Counted from the stretch's first letter, positions 10,478 to 22,735 are shown. The stretch is 48,989 nucleotides of DNA from Methylotenera sp. (GCA_028688575.1 JAQTXW010000012.1:1-48989); one strand, 5' to 3'. Notes: generated by a model from the letters alone, not told the origin. A program made the numbers and translations.

Positions 10478-10972
10478 TTACGGCTGATCACCGAGCGTCA
10501 TGCAATGCACTTTATCTGCTTGATTTTGACGGAACTCTGCAAGTTTTTTGGATAACGCTGCGTCATGATTGGCTAACATTGAAACGGCAAACAATCCTGC
10601 ATTCGCAGCACCTGCATCACCAATCGCAAACGTCGCAACAGGAATACCTCTAGGCATTTGTACAATGGATAACAATGAATCCTGCCCTTGCAAATGCTTA
10701 GAAGGCACAGGCACACCCAGCACTGGTAGCGTGGTTTTTGCAGCCACCATACCAGGCAGATGTGCAGCACCGCCAGCGCCCGCAATAATCACCTGCAAAC
10801 CATTACCTGCAGCCGTTTCTGCAAAATTAAACATCAAATCGGGCGTGCGGTGCGCTGATACCACGCGCGCCTCATATGCAACACCAAAATCAGACAACAC
10901 TTGCGCGGCGTTTTTCATGACAGGCCAATCACTGTCTGACCCCATAATAATGGCAACTAAAGGTTTACTCAT
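10478..10972 (-). CDS. purE: N5-CAIR mutase (PurE class I)
   Basis: Rearranges N5-CAIR to CAIR in purine synthesis. From the ATG at 10972 the protein has 164 residues, starting [19 protein letters not shown]. It has the SAHRTPD motif, and [14 protein letters not shown] lines the active site. A longer frame to 11023 exists but would overlap proB, lacks a homologous N-terminus and has no ribosome site, whereas AAGAGAAC precedes 10972. It works with PurK just downstream. Confidence 0.96.
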   Translation of the reverse strand: MSKPLVAIIMGSDSDWPVMKNAAQVLSDFGVAYEARVVSAHRTPDLMFNFAETAAGNGLQVIIAGAGGAAHLPGMVAAKTTLPVLGVPVPSKHLQGQDSLLSIVQMPRGIPVATFAIGDAGAANAGLFAVSMLANHDAALSKKLAEFRQNQADKVHCMTLGDQP

Positions 10973-11012
10973 GCTTGTTCTCTTTTCATTGTATCTAGCA
11001 ACACACGCCCAG

Positions 11013-13218
<2,206 letters not shown>

Positions 13219-13330
13219 TTAAAGGCAGCCCAGTTTTATTCAACCGTGCAATGCCACACCCCTTATAGTGTCAATATAAATACTGTTTGATTTATAACAC
13301 TCAGCGCAATACATCACTTACGCCAGAGCC

Positions 13331-13362
13331 AATCTTTATAATGCAAACGCATTATAAAGATT
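13331..13362. repeat. Perfect 14-base inverted repeat between rpmA and obgE
   Basis: AATCTTTATAATGC at 13331-13344 and its exact reverse complement at 13349-13362 flank a four-base AAAC loop. No T-run follows on either strand, so it is not a standard terminator. It sits downstream of the rpmA terminator and about 115 bases before obgE, where it could be an mRNA-stabilising hairpin or a protein-binding palindrome. Confidence 0.8.
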
Positions 13363-13370
13363 AATGCATA

Positions 13371-13403
13371 AAACAAAAAAGCCCTATCAAAACGACAGGG
13401 CTT
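13371..13403 (-). terminator. Intrinsic terminator after rpmA
   Basis: On the minus strand a ten-base stem (AAGCCCTGTC with GATAGGGCTT, one mismatch) around GTTTT is followed by TTTTTGTTT. It lies about 20 bases after the rpmA stop and would set the level of readthrough into obgE. Confidence 0.85.
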
Positions 13404-13421
13404 CTTAGACTCACCTAAAAC

Positions 13422-13679
13422 TTAAGCTGGAATAATATTCACAGTTTTACGTTTTAGCGCACCTTTCACTGTAAAGCTCACTTTACCATCAGCTTTAGCA
13501 TACAAAGTGTGGTCTTTACCCATACCTACGTTTTCACCAGCGTGCATTTTTGTACCGCGCTGACGCACGATAATGCTACCAGCTGAAACCACTTGCTCAC
13601 CAAATGCCTTAACGCCTAAACGTTGTGAGTGTGAATCGCGACCGTTACGTGAACTACCGCCTGCTTTTTTGTGTGCCAT
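13422..13679 (-). CDS. rpmA: Ribosomal protein L27
   Basis: 50S protein near the peptidyl-transferase centre. The 85-residue protein begins [20 protein letters not shown], the standard form in which the second residue onwards reaches the active site, so no protease-processed extension of the Firmicutes type is present. It lies 29 bases after rplU and is followed by a terminator. Confidence 0.98.
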   Translation of the reverse strand: MAHKKAGGSSRNGRDSHSQRLGVKAFGEQVVSAGSIIVRQRGTKMHAGENVGMGKDHTLYAKADGKVSFTVKGALKRKTVNIIPA

Positions 13680-13708
13680 GATTTAATCCTTAAATTCTCT
13701 ATAACTGC

Positions 13709-14023
13709 TTACTTAGCAGCAATTGCTTCAATTTTGATTTCAGTATAACTTTGGCGATGACCTTGCGTTTTACGGTAATGTTTACGGCGACGGAATTTAA
13801 AAATCATTACCTTGTCACCACGTCCGTGTGAAAGCACAGTTGCTTTAACTTTTGCACCCTTGATAATCGGCGCGCCAATTGTGGTGTTTTCACCATCTGA
13901 AACCACTAGAATTTGATCAAGCGTTACCGTACCGCCTACTTCAACGTCTAATTTTTCAACTTTTAATCTTTCGCCCTGAACTACGCGATATTGTTTACCA
14001 CCAGTTTTAATTACTGCATACAT
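13709..14023 (-). CDS. rplU: Ribosomal protein L21
   Basis: 50S subunit protein that binds 23S rRNA. The 104-residue protein begins [14 protein letters not shown] and has the [16 protein letters not shown] basic segment near the C-terminus. It is first in rplU-rpmA and diverges from ispB. A good promoter is visible at 14061-14088. Confidence 0.98.
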   Translation of the reverse strand: MYAVIKTGGKQYRVVQGERLKVEKLDVEVGGTVTLDQILVVSDGENTTIGAPIIKGAKVKATVLSHGRGDKVMIFKFRRRKHYRKTQGHRQSYTEIKIEAIAAK

Positions 14024-14060
14024 GATTATGCCTTTAACTCATACTTCAAAAGAATCGCGC

Positions 14061-14088
14061 ATTATACGCAAAATATCATCTAAAGCAA
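14061..14088 (-). promoter_or_regulatory. Promoter of rplU-rpmA
   Basis: On the minus strand TTGCTT (14088-14083) is separated by 16 bases from TATAAT (14066-14061), which is preceded by TTTGCG. It lies about 40 bases before the rplU ATG. Confidence 0.6.
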
Positions 14089-14237
14089 ATCATAATCTTA
14101 GTAAAATAAGAAAATAATTTCGCTTTTTTAAGAGAGCATGATTATCGCACGTTTTAATCTAAAACGTACATGCATATTTACTTGGCTTTTAATAGGCTAT
14201 GATAAAATAGTGGCTCCTTTTACGGGCCCAAGACAAC

Positions 14238-15206
14238 GTGACACTTAGCATCATTCAATCTTGCATCGATGACGACATGCGTCAGGTAGATGACGTTATT
14301 CGCAAATCGCTGCACTCTGAAGTGATGCTCATTAACCAGGTTGCCGAATACATTATCAATAGTGGTGGCAAACGTTTGCGCCCAATGCTGGTGTTGTTAT
14401 CCGCTGGGCTGTTCGGCAAGATTCAACCACAGCACCACCAGTTAGCCGCTGTGGTTGAATTTATCCACACCGCAACCTTGCTGCATGACGATGTCGTCGA
14501 TGAATCATCCAAGCGCCGCGGCCAAAGCACAGCTAATGCAGTCTTTGGCAATGCGGCCAGCGTGCTGGTAGGCGATTTTGTCTATTCACGCGCATTTCAG
14601 ATGATGGTTTCGGTGCAAAACATGCGCGTGATGGAAGTGCTTAGCGATGCCACCAACGTGATCGCAGAAGGTGAAGTGCTGCAACTGCTTAACATTCACA
14701 ATGCCGACATCACGGATCAGGCTTACTTGCAAGTCATTCATTATAAAACAGCAAAACTGTTTGAAGCCGCTACCAAACTAGGTGCAATCATCAGCAATGC
14801 AAATACTCAGGATGAAGCAGCCCTCACCGCTTATGGCATGCATCTGGGCACTGCGTTCCAACTCATTGATGATGTACTCGATTTAAGTGGAGATACCGAA
14901 GACATTGGTAAAAACTTAGGGGATGACCTAGCTGAAGGCAAGCCAACCTTACCGCTGCTATATGCTATGCATCACAGCACGCCCGAAGAAAGCAAACTCA
15001 TACGCAATGCTATTGAACAGGGCGGCCTTGAAAACTTGACGCAGGTGATTGAAATTGTCAAAAACTCAGGGGCACTGACTCACGTAAAAGCACTTGCAAG
15101 AACCGAATCGGCTATCTGCTGCGCTAGAATCGCACATTTCCCCGATTCCAATTTTAAGCGCGCACTGATTACTTTGGCTGAATTTGCGGTACAGCGTAAC
15201 TTTTAA
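14238..15206 (+). CDS. ispB: Octaprenyl diphosphate synthase
   Basis: Trans-prenyltransferase that makes the ubiquinone side chain from FPP and IPP. The 322-residue protein has GGKRLRPMLVLLS, the first Asp-rich motif LLHDDVVDES and the second motif FQLIDDVLDLSGD. FGNAASVLVGDFVYSRAFQM is close to the E. coli IspB sequence. The start is GTG at 14238; the next ATG (14277) would remove the first helix. It diverges from rplU, the common proteobacterial arrangement. The exact chain length is not readable from sequence. Confidence 0.95.
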   Translation: MTLSIIQSCIDDDMRQVDDVIRKSLHSEVMLINQVAEYIINSGGKRLRPMLVLLSAGLFGKIQPQHHQLAAVVEFIHTATLLHDDVVDESSKRRGQSTANAVFGNAASVLVGDFVYSRAFQMMVSVQNMRVMEVLSDATNVIAEGEVLQLLNIHNADITDQAYLQVIHYKTAKLFEAATKLGAIISNANTQDEAALTAYGMHLGTAFQLIDDVLDLSGDTEDIGKNLGDDLAEGKPTLPLLYAMHHSTPEESKLIRNAIEQGGLENLTQVIEIVKNSGALTHVKALARTESAICCARIAHFPDSNFKRALITLAEFAVQRNF

Positions 15207-15233
15207 GCCCGCCAGCCAAACTGGCAGCGAGTG

Positions 15234-15605
15234 TTAATTTAAAGTAATCTTTTCACCACTGTCTGCATGATAATAGGTCAGATGTGCGCAGTCGCTAGTG
15301 CCCGCGGTCAATGAGCCATCAAACAATGACTTTCCTTCCACATCCACAACAGCATAACCATTGTGATATAGGGTCACTTCTGCCAACTTAGGTGTTTTGG
15401 CGGATTTCTCCCGCATGGCAAAGCTGATGCAGTTTTCCGCCTCGTCCTCAGCGTAAACCTCCCACTCCCTGCCGCCAGCCAATTGCGCCAGCCAACTAGG
15501 TAAATCAACCTCAACACGACAAATAATCGGCTCGTCCCACTCTGGATGATGCGCCTCCACCCCCGCGATTGCTGTCGTTAACTGCTGATTCATGTTGTCT
15601 GCCAT
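15234..15605 (-). CDS. Unrecognised 123-residue cytoplasmic protein
   Basis: I do not recognise this family. The protein is acidic, has no signal peptide or membrane segment, and contains WDEPIICRVEVDLPSWLAQL and a central WEVYAEDEAENCISFAMREK stretch. Several short beta-rich segments suggest a small beta domain. AAGAGG lies upstream of the ATG (MADNMNQQL), and TATAAT-like sequence precedes it by about 25 bases, so it is probably a real monocistronic gene. It occupies the space between ispB and pilD where many betaproteobacteria carry pilB and pilC. Confidence 0.7.
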   Translation of the reverse strand: MADNMNQQLTTAIAGVEAHHPEWDEPIICRVEVDLPSWLAQLAGGREWEVYAEDEAENCISFAMREKSAKTPKLAEVTLYHNGYAVVDVEGKSLFDGSLTAGTSDCAHLTYYHADSGEKITLN

Positions 15606-15841
15606 TCTGTTTACCTCTTGCGATATAGTCTTATTATAATATTGATTACAATCTTTACACCTATACTTGTGTCGATAGAGAAAAATTTCAAGTGGCTTTC
15701 GCCGGCAATATTTTACAGGGCACTGTTGTCATACCCACTTAACGGTGAGATGATGCGCTTGGTTTACATATTTATTAACGGCAAATTAACGTACTAACTT
15801 AAACACTCTCATCACCCACTCAAAAAATATAAAGGACTCAC

Positions 15842-16711
15842 ATGCCAGATGCACTCATGGATTTATCTCATATTCTGCAACACAACAGCATGCTGTTTAT
15901 CATTACTTCCACCCTGTTAGGCTTAATGGTTGGCAGTTTTTTGAACGTGGTCATTTACCGCCTGCCTAAAATCATGGAGCGCGACTGGCACAATAACTGT
16001 CTTGAACTTCAAGGGAAGGAAATCCCTGAACAGCAGCCACTTTCACTCTCAAAACCGCGCTCAGCCTGCCCGCACTGCGGCCACAAAATCACCGCGTTTG
16101 AAAACATCCCTATCATCAGTTATCTTTTTTTGAGAGGGAAGTGTAGCGCCTGCAAAACCCCTATCAGCATACGCTACCCGCTAATTGAGGCGCTTACAGG
16201 AGCGCTAGCAGGTTTAATTGCCTGGAAGTTCGGCTACAGCAGCACCATGCTATTTGCCACATTATTTACTTTTGCACTTATCGCACTCACCTTTATCGAT
16301 TTTGACACACAGCTGTTGCCTGACGACATCACGCTGCCACTACTCTGGCTAGGGCTTCTATTCAACCTTAATTTCGGCTTTACTGATTTAAAATCAGCCG
16401 TTATTGGCGCGGCAGCAGGCTACCTGAGCTTATGGTCGATTTACTGGTTATTTAAACTCATACGCGGCAAAGAGGGCATGGGCTATGGCGACTTCAAGTT
16501 GCTGGCAGCCATAGGTGCCTGGTTTGGCTGGCAAATACTCCCCGCCGTCATTTTACTGTCGTCTGCACTTGGGGCGGTGATTGGCATAGCCCTCATTGCG
16601 CTCGCCAACCGCGGCAAAGAAGTGCCAATGCCATTTGGCCCATTCCTAGCCATTGGCGGCATTGCTGCTTTATTTTTTGGGCAACAGCTCGCTACTTTTT
16701 ATTTACCGTAA
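15842..16711 (+). CDS. pilD: Prepilin peptidase / N-methyltransferase
   Basis: Inner-membrane aspartic protease that cleaves type IV prepilins and pseudopilins and methylates the new N-terminus. The N-terminal domain shows GSFLNVVIYRLP and two zinc-type CxxC pairs (CPHCGH, CSACK). The catalytic aspartates lie in FIDFDTQLLPDD and GYGDFKLLAAIGAW. Seven to eight membrane helices and 289 residues are normal. AAAGGA precedes the ATG. It starts a compact plus-strand group with coaE. No pilB or pilC adjoins it, which is less common. Confidence 0.96.
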   Translation: MPDALMDLSHILQHNSMLFIITSTLLGLMVGSFLNVVIYRLPKIMERDWHNNCLELQGKEIPEQQPLSLSKPRSACPHCGHKITAFENIPIISYLFLRGKCSACKTPISIRYPLIEALTGALAGLIAWKFGYSSTMLFATLFTFALIALTFIDFDTQLLPDDITLPLLWLGLLFNLNFGFTDLKSAVIGAAAGYLSLWSIYWLFKLIRGKEGMGYGDFKLLAAIGAWFGWQILPAVILLSSALGAVIGIALIALANRGKEVPMPFGPFLAIGGIAALFFGQQLATFYLP

Positions 16712-16721
16712 CGCGTAGCCT

Positions 16722-17339
16722 ATGTTTATCGTTGCACTCACAGGCGGCATTGGCTCGGGAAAAAGCATGGCGTCCAGAGAGTTCAGTCTACTGGGTGTAC
16801 CAGTGGTTGACACAGATACCATCGCACACCAGCTTACCGCTGTTAATAGCCCAGTGCTCAATAAAATAGTGGCTGCATTTGGGGCTGATTTTCTTAACGA
16901 AAATGGGTCGCTCAATCGCGCCAAGCTACGCACGCACGTTTTTAAAGATGATACTCAACGCATCAAGCTTGAGTCCATCATGCACCCTGCGATTTATATC
17001 ACAGCATTGTCAGAACTGGAAGAAAATCAGACACGGCTTAACCCTCCATACCAATTGGTGGTCGTGCCTTTACTTTTTGGAAGCAAACGCTTTCAGTCTT
17101 TGGCTAATATCAGCTTGCTGATTGATTGTGACGAAGCCCTGCAAATTGCACGTGCAATGTCGCGCAGTCAATTAACAGAAGAGGAAGTAAAAGCGTTTAT
17201 GGCGGCTCAAACCAGCAGAACAAACCGACTTCTTTTAGCAGATGAGGTCATAGAAAACAACGGCACCATTAAGGAATTACAGGAAAAAATCAGACAAATT
17301 CATAAAAAATTCATTAATACTTGCATAGTTAGTAAATAA
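16722..17339 (+). CDS. coaE: Dephospho-CoA kinase
   Basis: Last step of coenzyme A synthesis, phosphorylating the 3'-hydroxyl of dephospho-CoA. The P-loop GGIGSGKS is at residues 8-15. DTDTIAHQL follows, and the lid/CoA region contains VVPLLFGS and the SRSQLTEEE segment. The 205-residue length is typical. It begins 10 bases after pilD. The family usually has VPLLFE; here LLFG is a small variation. Confidence 0.96.
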   Translation: MFIVALTGGIGSGKSMASREFSLLGVPVVDTDTIAHQLTAVNSPVLNKIVAAFGADFLNENGSLNRAKLRTHVFKDDTQRIKLESIMHPAIYITALSELEENQTRLNPPYQLVVVPLLFGSKRFQSLANISLLIDCDEALQIARAMSRSQLTEEEVKAFMAAQTSRTNRLLLADEVIENNGTIKELQEKIRQIHKKFINTCIVSK

Positions 17340-17419
17340 CTTTGATAATTCAGTTCAAGTTTTAATGCAAATTTAAATTTGCGCTAAATAAATAGCATCC
17401 TGGCCAAACTATATGCAAA

Positions 17420-18178
17420 ATGCCTAGTTACGATTACCCATTTAATGAGCGTATACGCACTTTATTACGCGTAGAGGATTTGTTCGCCAAAGTTTTATTC
17501 AACACTGAATCCGAACACGAATATCAGCACCACTGTGCGCTACTTACCTTGCTACAGATTCTGGATGTAGTAGACCGGGCCGAGTTAAAATTAGACTTAC
17601 TGCAAGAGTTGGAGCGTCAGAAAAATGCCTTGCGCCTTCTCATCGGCAACCCCGCTATTGAAGCTGACGCACTCAAAAGCACGCTCGCAGATATTGACGG
17701 CGCACTTGAGCCGTTACGAGCAGAATCCTCTAAAATAGGCCAGATTTTACGCACCAACGAATGGCTAATGAGTGTCAAACAGCGTGCCGCCATTCCAGGA
17801 GGGGTCTGTGAATTTGATCTGCCTTCATATCACTACTGGCTAAACCTCGGCGCAGAGAAGCGCCAGCAGGATTTAAACGAATGGACACAGCCATTAACAC
17901 CTATGTATCAGGCAATTGTGATTATCCTTCGCATTTTGCGTGGCAGTGGTATCACAAGCAAGCTAGTTGCTGAGCAGGGTTTTTATCAAAAAATGCTGGG
18001 CGGGGCGAAGCCCGCGCAAATGCTTAAAATAGAAGTAGCCGATACACTCACCTGCTTCCCTGAAGTAAGCGCCAATAAATATGCCATCAACATCCGTTTT
18101 AACACACTGGATAAGCTGCAAAAATTACAAAAACATGAGCAGGATGTACCATTTTCATTAACCCTGTGTAATTTATAA
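17420..18178 (+). CDS. zapD: Cell division protein ZapD
   Basis: Cytoplasmic FtsZ-bundling protein that stabilises the Z ring. The 252-residue protein begins MPSYDYPFNERIRTLLRVED, the family signature, and has CEFDLPSYHYWLNL in the middle. It is mainly helical at the N-terminus with a beta-rich C-terminal half. The coaE-zapD-yacG order is conserved in beta- and gammaproteobacteria and strengthens the call. Confidence 0.95.
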   Translation: MPSYDYPFNERIRTLLRVEDLFAKVLFNTESEHEYQHHCALLTLLQILDVVDRAELKLDLLQELERQKNALRLLIGNPAIEADALKSTLADIDGALEPLRAESSKIGQILRTNEWLMSVKQRAAIPGGVCEFDLPSYHYWLNLGAEKRQQDLNEWTQPLTPMYQAIVIILRILRGSGITSKLVAEQGFYQKMLGGAKPAQMLKIEVADTLTCFPEVSANKYAINIRFNTLDKLQKLQKHEQDVPFSLTLCNL

Positions 18179-18222
18179 TTTGACCATCCGCCCTTTGATT
18201 TAGTAGAAGATAATTTGAAAAA

Positions 18223-18426
18223 ATGAGTTCATCCGCAAGCAAAAAAAAACTGGTAGCATGTCCAACTTGCAAGCAACTTACTGAGTTTTCGACTGAAAAT
18301 ACATTTAGACCTTTTTGTAGCAAACGCTGTGAATTAATTGATTTAGGTGCATGGGCGAGTGAGCAATATGCAATTCCTACAGGCAGCAAGCCGCATGAGC
18401 TACCTGACGAATTATCTCAACAATAA
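18223..18426 (+). CDS. yacG: DNA gyrase inhibitor YacG
   Basis: Small zinc protein known in E. coli to bind GyrB and inhibit gyrase. Its 67 residues hold the four zinc cysteines (CPTCKQ and [13 protein letters not shown]) and the conserved [10 protein letters not shown] patch, followed by a flexible tail. It follows zapD by 44 bases. Confidence 0.94.
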   Translation: MSSSASKKKLVACPTCKQLTEFSTENTFRPFCSKRCELIDLGAWASEQYAIPTGSKPHELPDELSQQ

Positions 18427-18459
18427 TTTACCGAACTCTATCAATATAGCGAACACATT

Positions 18460-18957
18460 ATGATGACAACACTGAAACAGCCTCTACCACGCTTTATTAA
18501 CACTGTTATTTTTACACTGCTGGTAATCTGCACCTTGCCAACTCAGGCACAAGATGTCGTGCAAGTAGATCATGCATGGGCGGGGGAAACCCACGCAGGA
18601 CAAACTGTAGGCGCCGCCTATATGAATTTTTTGAGTAAGCAGGACATTACACTAACCCACGTTGAAAGCGACTTGGCAAAAACAGTTGAAATTCATAGCA
18701 TGTCGATGGAAAACAACATCATGAAAATGCGCATGCTGGAATCATTACCTATCCATGCAGGGAAGACTGCCAAACTTGCACCAGGCGGATTGCATTTAAT
18801 GCTGTTTGATTTAACAAAGCCGCTATCACAGGGCGACATACTACACTTAACACTTACTTTTAGCACCAAAGACCGCAGCACATTCAAGCAGACACTCAAA
18901 GTGCCAGTAAAGCGCATTAGCAACGAGCATGGCGATCACAGCCATCACCATCATTAA
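18460..18957 (+). CDS. Periplasmic copper chaperone PCu(A)C
   Basis: Binds Cu(I) in the periplasm and helps deliver copper to cytochrome oxidase. A signal peptide covers about residues 1-30, ending at TQA-QDV. The family signature H-x10-M-x21-H-x-M is exact: H79, M90, H112 and M114. The C-terminus adds a His-rich tail (EHGDHSHHHH) that is not part of the core fold and could bind further metal. It lies 33 bases after yacG but is probably functionally separate. ATGATG gives two possible starts. Confidence 0.92.
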   Translation: MMTTLKQPLPRFINTVIFTLLVICTLPTQAQDVVQVDHAWAGETHAGQTVGAAYMNFLSKQDITLTHVESDLAKTVEIHSMSMENNIMKMRMLESLPIHAGKTAKLAPGGLHLMLFDLTKPLSQGDILHLTLTFSTKDRSTFKQTLKVPVKRISNEHGDHSHHHH

Positions 18958-19031
18958 CCAGATTATCCCTGATTAAGCGCTGGAGCAACGTGCGTATCAA
19001 ACGCAATGCACTTCACGCAAAAAGGCAAACG

Positions 19032-20045
19032 CTAGAGCATGCCCCAAATATCGCGCTGCATCGCTACGCCATGCGCGCCATAGCTTCTTGCTGTATGCAA
19101 ATCCTCACGTAAAATCCCACCCAGTGCATATGTTGGCAAGGAGTACCCTGTTACAAGCTGCCCAAAAACATCCCAACCTAGCGGTTGAGCATCTGGGTGA
19201 CTCATAGTCGGCTTGACTGGCGACAGTGTAACGTAATCAAACCCCAGCACCTCGGCGTAAGCCAGTTCGAGCTGATTGTGACACGAAGCACCACACAGCA
19301 GCCCTTCAGGCCGACTGGTCAAGTGCATTAATTTATGTGCGGGCAAATGCACGCCTGCTGCATTTAGCTCACGGGCCAATTGCACATCGCCATTGATAAA
19401 CACCTTTGCCTCAAAAGGTCTTGCCAGCTCAATCACATGCTCGGCAAATAATTTCAGCTCCTGCGGTGAAAGGTAGTTCTCACGCACCTGTATCATCATC
19501 AACCCATGCTCTAATGCAAGTTTCAGGCGCTCAAAAAATAAGGTTGCCCCCATTTCTTTTAGATTGGTGACTGCATAAATGGGATGTAAACCAAGTGCAG
19601 TTAAAATGGGCTGGTTTGCTGGTAGCATAGGCTCAACCGTGAGATTTTCTGGATTCTGCCAACTCGTTGCTTGATCTTCCAGCCCGACTGGGTCGCCCTG
19701 CCATTCATCAACCATAAAAAAATGTAATTTAACGGTCTTGGCTTGCGACTGCATTACGCCATTAATATCGTACTGCGCGTCATATTGATAAGTACGCGTA
19801 AGCCAGGTGTAAAAATGCGTGATAGTAATGCCTAATTCTTCGAGCAACTCTCTTTTAAGCGCTTGTGCAGGCGTTTCATTGGCTTCAATCTTGCCTCCAG
19901 GAAACTCCCAATAACCAGCCCACGGCTTACCAGCGGGCCGCTCAGCCAGCAGCACCATGCCATTATCGCGCTGAATCACACCAACCGCGGCTTCTGTGAC
20001 TTCAGCTGATGCCTTATTAAAGGCTATTTTTTGCGCTACCATCAA
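19032..20045 (-). CDS. Nudix hydrolase fused to a thiamine-phosphate-synthase-like domain
   Basis: The N-terminal half is a MutT-type Nudix domain that would hydrolyse oxidised dGTP or related nucleotides. The Nudix box is complete at residues 51-73 (GGKIEANETPAQ, then RELLEELGI). From about residue 175 a TIM-barrel domain related to ThiE follows (YAVTNLKEMGATLFFERL, GVHLPAHKL, YVTLSPVKPTMSH, YALGGI). This fusion is well known in beta- and gammaproteobacteria. The function of the ThiE-like part is not settled and need not be thiamine synthesis. argJ lies 36 bases upstream on the same strand. Confidence 0.93.
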   Translation of the reverse strand: MMVAQKIAFNKASAEVTEAAVGVIQRDNGMVLLAERPAGKPWAGYWEFPGGKIEANETPAQALKRELLEELGITITHFYTWLTRTYQYDAQYDINGVMQSQAKTVKLHFFMVDEWQGDPVGLEDQATSWQNPENLTVEPMLPANQPILTALGLHPIYAVTNLKEMGATLFFERLKLALEHGLMMIQVRENYLSPQELKLFAEHVIELARPFEAKVFINGDVQLARELNAAGVHLPAHKLMHLTSRPEGLLCGASCHNQLELAYAEVLGFDYVTLSPVKPTMSHPDAQPLGWDVFGQLVTGYSLPTYALGGILREDLHTARSYGAHGVAMQRDIWGML

Positions 20046-20081
20046 TTTTGAGCCCGAACTCCGACAAACCGAATAAATGCA

Positions 20082-21308
20082 TTAGGATCGATAATCCGCA
20101 TTAATTCTCACATAATCGTATGAAAAATCACACGTCCAGATTGTGACCGCATGCGCACCGCGATTGAGCACTACGCGTACTAAAATATCAGGCTCTTTCA
20201 TAATGGCAGCTCCCTGCGCTTCAACATAAGAACTGGCTCGGCCACCTTTTTCAGCGACCAACACATCACCTAAATAAAGCTGCAATGTATTAACATCCAG
20301 ATCCTCAATTCCAGCGTATCCAATGGCTGCTAGTATGCGCCCCAGGTTCGGGTCAGATGCAAAAAATGCCGTTTTAATCAATGGCGAATGCGCAATCGCA
20401 TAAGCGACTTTACGGCATTCCGTATCATTTTTGCCCCCCTCAACTGCAACCGTCATAAATTTAGTAGCGCCCTCACCATCGCGCACAATGGCTTGTGCAA
20501 GCTCAATTGCCACTTCGGTGAATGCATCACGCAAGAGGCTAAACTCAGGGCTGTTTTCCGTTACTTCCTGCTGACCCGCCTGATTTGTTGCGATAAAAAT
20601 CAGGCTGTCGTTAGTTGATGTGTCCCCATCTACCGTAATGCAGTTAAATGATTTATTCACAGCAAATTGAATCATACTCTCAAGCGCTGCCTTGGATACG
20701 ACGGCATCGGTTGCCACGTAACCTAACATGGTCGCCATGTTGGGATGTATCATGCCAGAGCCCTTGCTAATCCCTGTAATGGTGACAGTTTTGCCACCAA
20801 GCTGAATTTGACGCGATGTACCCTTGGCTACGATATCGGTGGTCATAATCGCTTCGGCAGCATTCAGCCAGTTATCCGCCTTAAGATTTTCTATCGCAGC
20901 GGGCAAGCCAGCAATGACTTTATCCACTGGCAACAGCTCAAGAATAACCCCTGTCGAAAACGGCAGCACCTGATTGGCTTTTAAATTCAACAAACCAGCC
21001 AGCGCTTCACAACTTTGCCGTGCAAGCTTTAGCCCCTCCCCCCCCGTCCCCGCATTGGCACAGCCCGTATTGACCAGTAATGCGCGAATTTCTGTTTTTT
21101 CAGCCAGAAACTGCCTACACAGAGCGACGGGCGCGGCACAGAAACGATTTTGCGTGAAGACACCCACCACATGGCAACCTTCATCCAGCGCCATCACCAA
21201 CACATCTTTGCGGTTAGGTTTTTTGACATAAGCCTCGGCAAACCCTAAGCGCACACCTTTGACTGGTAGCAATGATGATGCTTTGGGAGCCCTCAATTTA
21301 ACTGGCAT
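20082..21308 (-). CDS. argJ: Glutamate N-acetyltransferase / amino-acid acetyltransferase (ArgJ)
   Basis: Transfers acetyl from N-acetylornithine to glutamate in the arginine acetyl cycle. The precursor is cut autocatalytically before a threonine, here T193 in [10 protein letters not shown], giving alpha and beta chains. CANAGTG and GDTSTNDS are further family motifs. The 408-residue length is standard. It lies between cysS and the Nudix/ThiE gene on the same strand. Whether it also uses acetyl-CoA (bifunctional form) cannot be judged by eye. Confidence 0.97.
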   Translation of the reverse strand: MPVKLRAPKASSLLPVKGVRLGFAEAYVKKPNRKDVLVMALDEGCHVVGVFTQNRFCAAPVALCRQFLAEKTEIRALLVNTGCANAGTGGEGLKLARQSCEALAGLLNLKANQVLPFSTGVILELLPVDKVIAGLPAAIENLKADNWLNAAEAIMTTDIVAKGTSRQIQLGGKTVTITGISKGSGMIHPNMATMLGYVATDAVVSKAALESMIQFAVNKSFNCITVDGDTSTNDSLIFIATNQAGQQEVTENSPEFSLLRDAFTEVAIELAQAIVRDGEGATKFMTVAVEGGKNDTECRKVAYAIAHSPLIKTAFFASDPNLGRILAAIGYAGIEDLDVNTLQLYLGDVLVAEKGGRASSYVEAQGAAIMKEPDILVRVVLNRGAHAVTIWTCDFSYDYVRINADYRS

Positions 21309-21346
21309 ATAATTCCTTACTAAATTCCAGACATGATTAAAACAGA

Positions 21347-22735
21347 TTAAACACTACGCCAGGTAGTGCCTTGTGGTGTATCTTCCAGAATAATACCTGC
21401 TTCTGAAAGCCGCGCTCTAATGGCATCTGCTTCTGCAAAATTTTTGTTCTTTTTAGCGGCAAGACGCGACTGAATCAGCGCCTCGACATCTAAATCAATA
21501 GATGCGTTTCCTTGTAAAAACTCATCAGGGTTACGTTGCAACAACCCTAAAATGCCAGCTAATGCTTTTAAGCGTTGGGCAGTCGAAATTTCTTTATCCT
21601 TATTGACTTCGTTAGCCAAGTCAAACAATACCGCAAAAGCCTCAGGGGTATTAAAGTCGTCATTCATGGCATCTTTAAAACGTGCCGCCTGCGGATGTTG
21701 CCAATCCACAGTAGCGTCAGACAAATCAAAACCACGCAGAGCAGTGTAAAGGCGCGTCAAGGCGGACTTTGCATCATCAAGATGCTGATCAGAGTAGTTG
21801 AGCGGACTACGGTAATGGGCGCGTAAAATAAAAAACCGCACCACCTCAGCATCGTATTTTTCCAACACCGTGCGGATGGTAAAAAAATTGCCCAGCGACT
21901 TGGACATCTTCTCGTCATCCACGCGCACAAAGCCATTATGCATCCAGTAATTCACCATTTGGCAGGGCTCACCATCATGACTATGTGCAGCCTCTGACTG
22001 CGCAATCTCATTTTCATGATGCGGAAACTGCAAGTCCTGCCCGCCACCATGAATATCAAAGTGCTGACCCAAGTGATGTGAGCTCATCGCCGAGCACTCA
22101 ATATGCCAGCCAGGCCGGCCCTTACCATGATTGGGGCCAGCGAAAGGTGAATCCCAGCTGGGTTCACCAGGTTTTGCAGCTTTCCATAGCACAAAATCCA
22201 GCGGGTCTTTTTTAAAAGCATCCACCTCAACGCGCTCACCCGCACGCAAATCCTCAAGTGACTTACCCGATAGCTTGCCATAACCCTTGAAATGATTGAC
22301 CGCATAAAACACATCGCCATTGTCGGCGGTGTAGGCAAACCCCTTCTCAATCAGAGTGCTAATCATGCTCACCATCCCTGGCACAAACTCCGTTGCCTTT
22401 GGCTCAATATTTGGGCGAATCACCCCTAATTTGGCCGCATCCTCATTCATCGCATCAATAAAGCGCTGGGTTAATTGCGCGATGGTTTCATTATTCTCAT
22501 TGGCACGTTTGATAATTTTGTCATCAATATCGGTGACATTGCGCACATAAGTTACTTCATAACCTAAATTACGCAGCCAGCGACTTACCATATCAAACAC
22601 GACCATGACGCGCGCATGCCCTAAGTGACAATAATCATAGACAGTCATGCCACACACATACATACTCACCTTACCCGCAACGATGGGGGTGAATTTCTGC
22701 TTTTCTCGTGCTAAGGTATTGTAAATTTTGAGCAT
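21347..22735 (-). CDS. cysS: Cysteinyl-tRNA synthetase
   Basis: Charges tRNA-Cys. The 462-residue class I synthetase has the start [17 protein letters not shown], zinc ligand region [17 protein letters not shown] with its HIGH-type motif, HIECSAMS and [20 protein letters not shown] completing the zinc site, and [11 protein letters not shown]. It lies 38 bases upstream of argJ and diverges from the TPR gene. Confidence 0.98.
   Translation of the reverse strand: MLKIYNTLAREKQKFTPIVAGKVSMYVCGMTVYDYCHLGHARVMVVFDMVSRWLRNLGYEVTYVRNVTDIDDKIIKRANENNETIAQLTQRFIDAMNEDAAKLGVIRPNIEPKATEFVPGMVSMISTLIEKGFAYTADNGDVFYAVNHFKGYGKLSGKSLEDLRAGERVEVDAFKKDPLDFVLWKAAKPGEPSWDSPFAGPNHGKGRPGWHIECSAMSSHHLGQHFDIHGGGQDLQFPHHENEIAQSEAAHSHDGEPCQMVNYWMHNGFVRVDDEKMSKSLGNFFTIRTVLEKYDAEVVRFFILRAHYRSPLNYSDQHLDDAKSALTRLYTALRGFDLSDATVDWQHPQAARFKDAMNDDFNTPEAFAVLFDLANEVNKDKEISTAQRLKALAGILGLLQRNPDEFLQGNASIDLDVEALIQSRLAAKKNKNFAEADAIRARLSEAGIILEDTPQGTTWRSV

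Noticed and set aside
15206..15232. Hairpin GCCAG/CTGGC after ispB as terminator
   Set aside because: Only five base pairs and no T-run.
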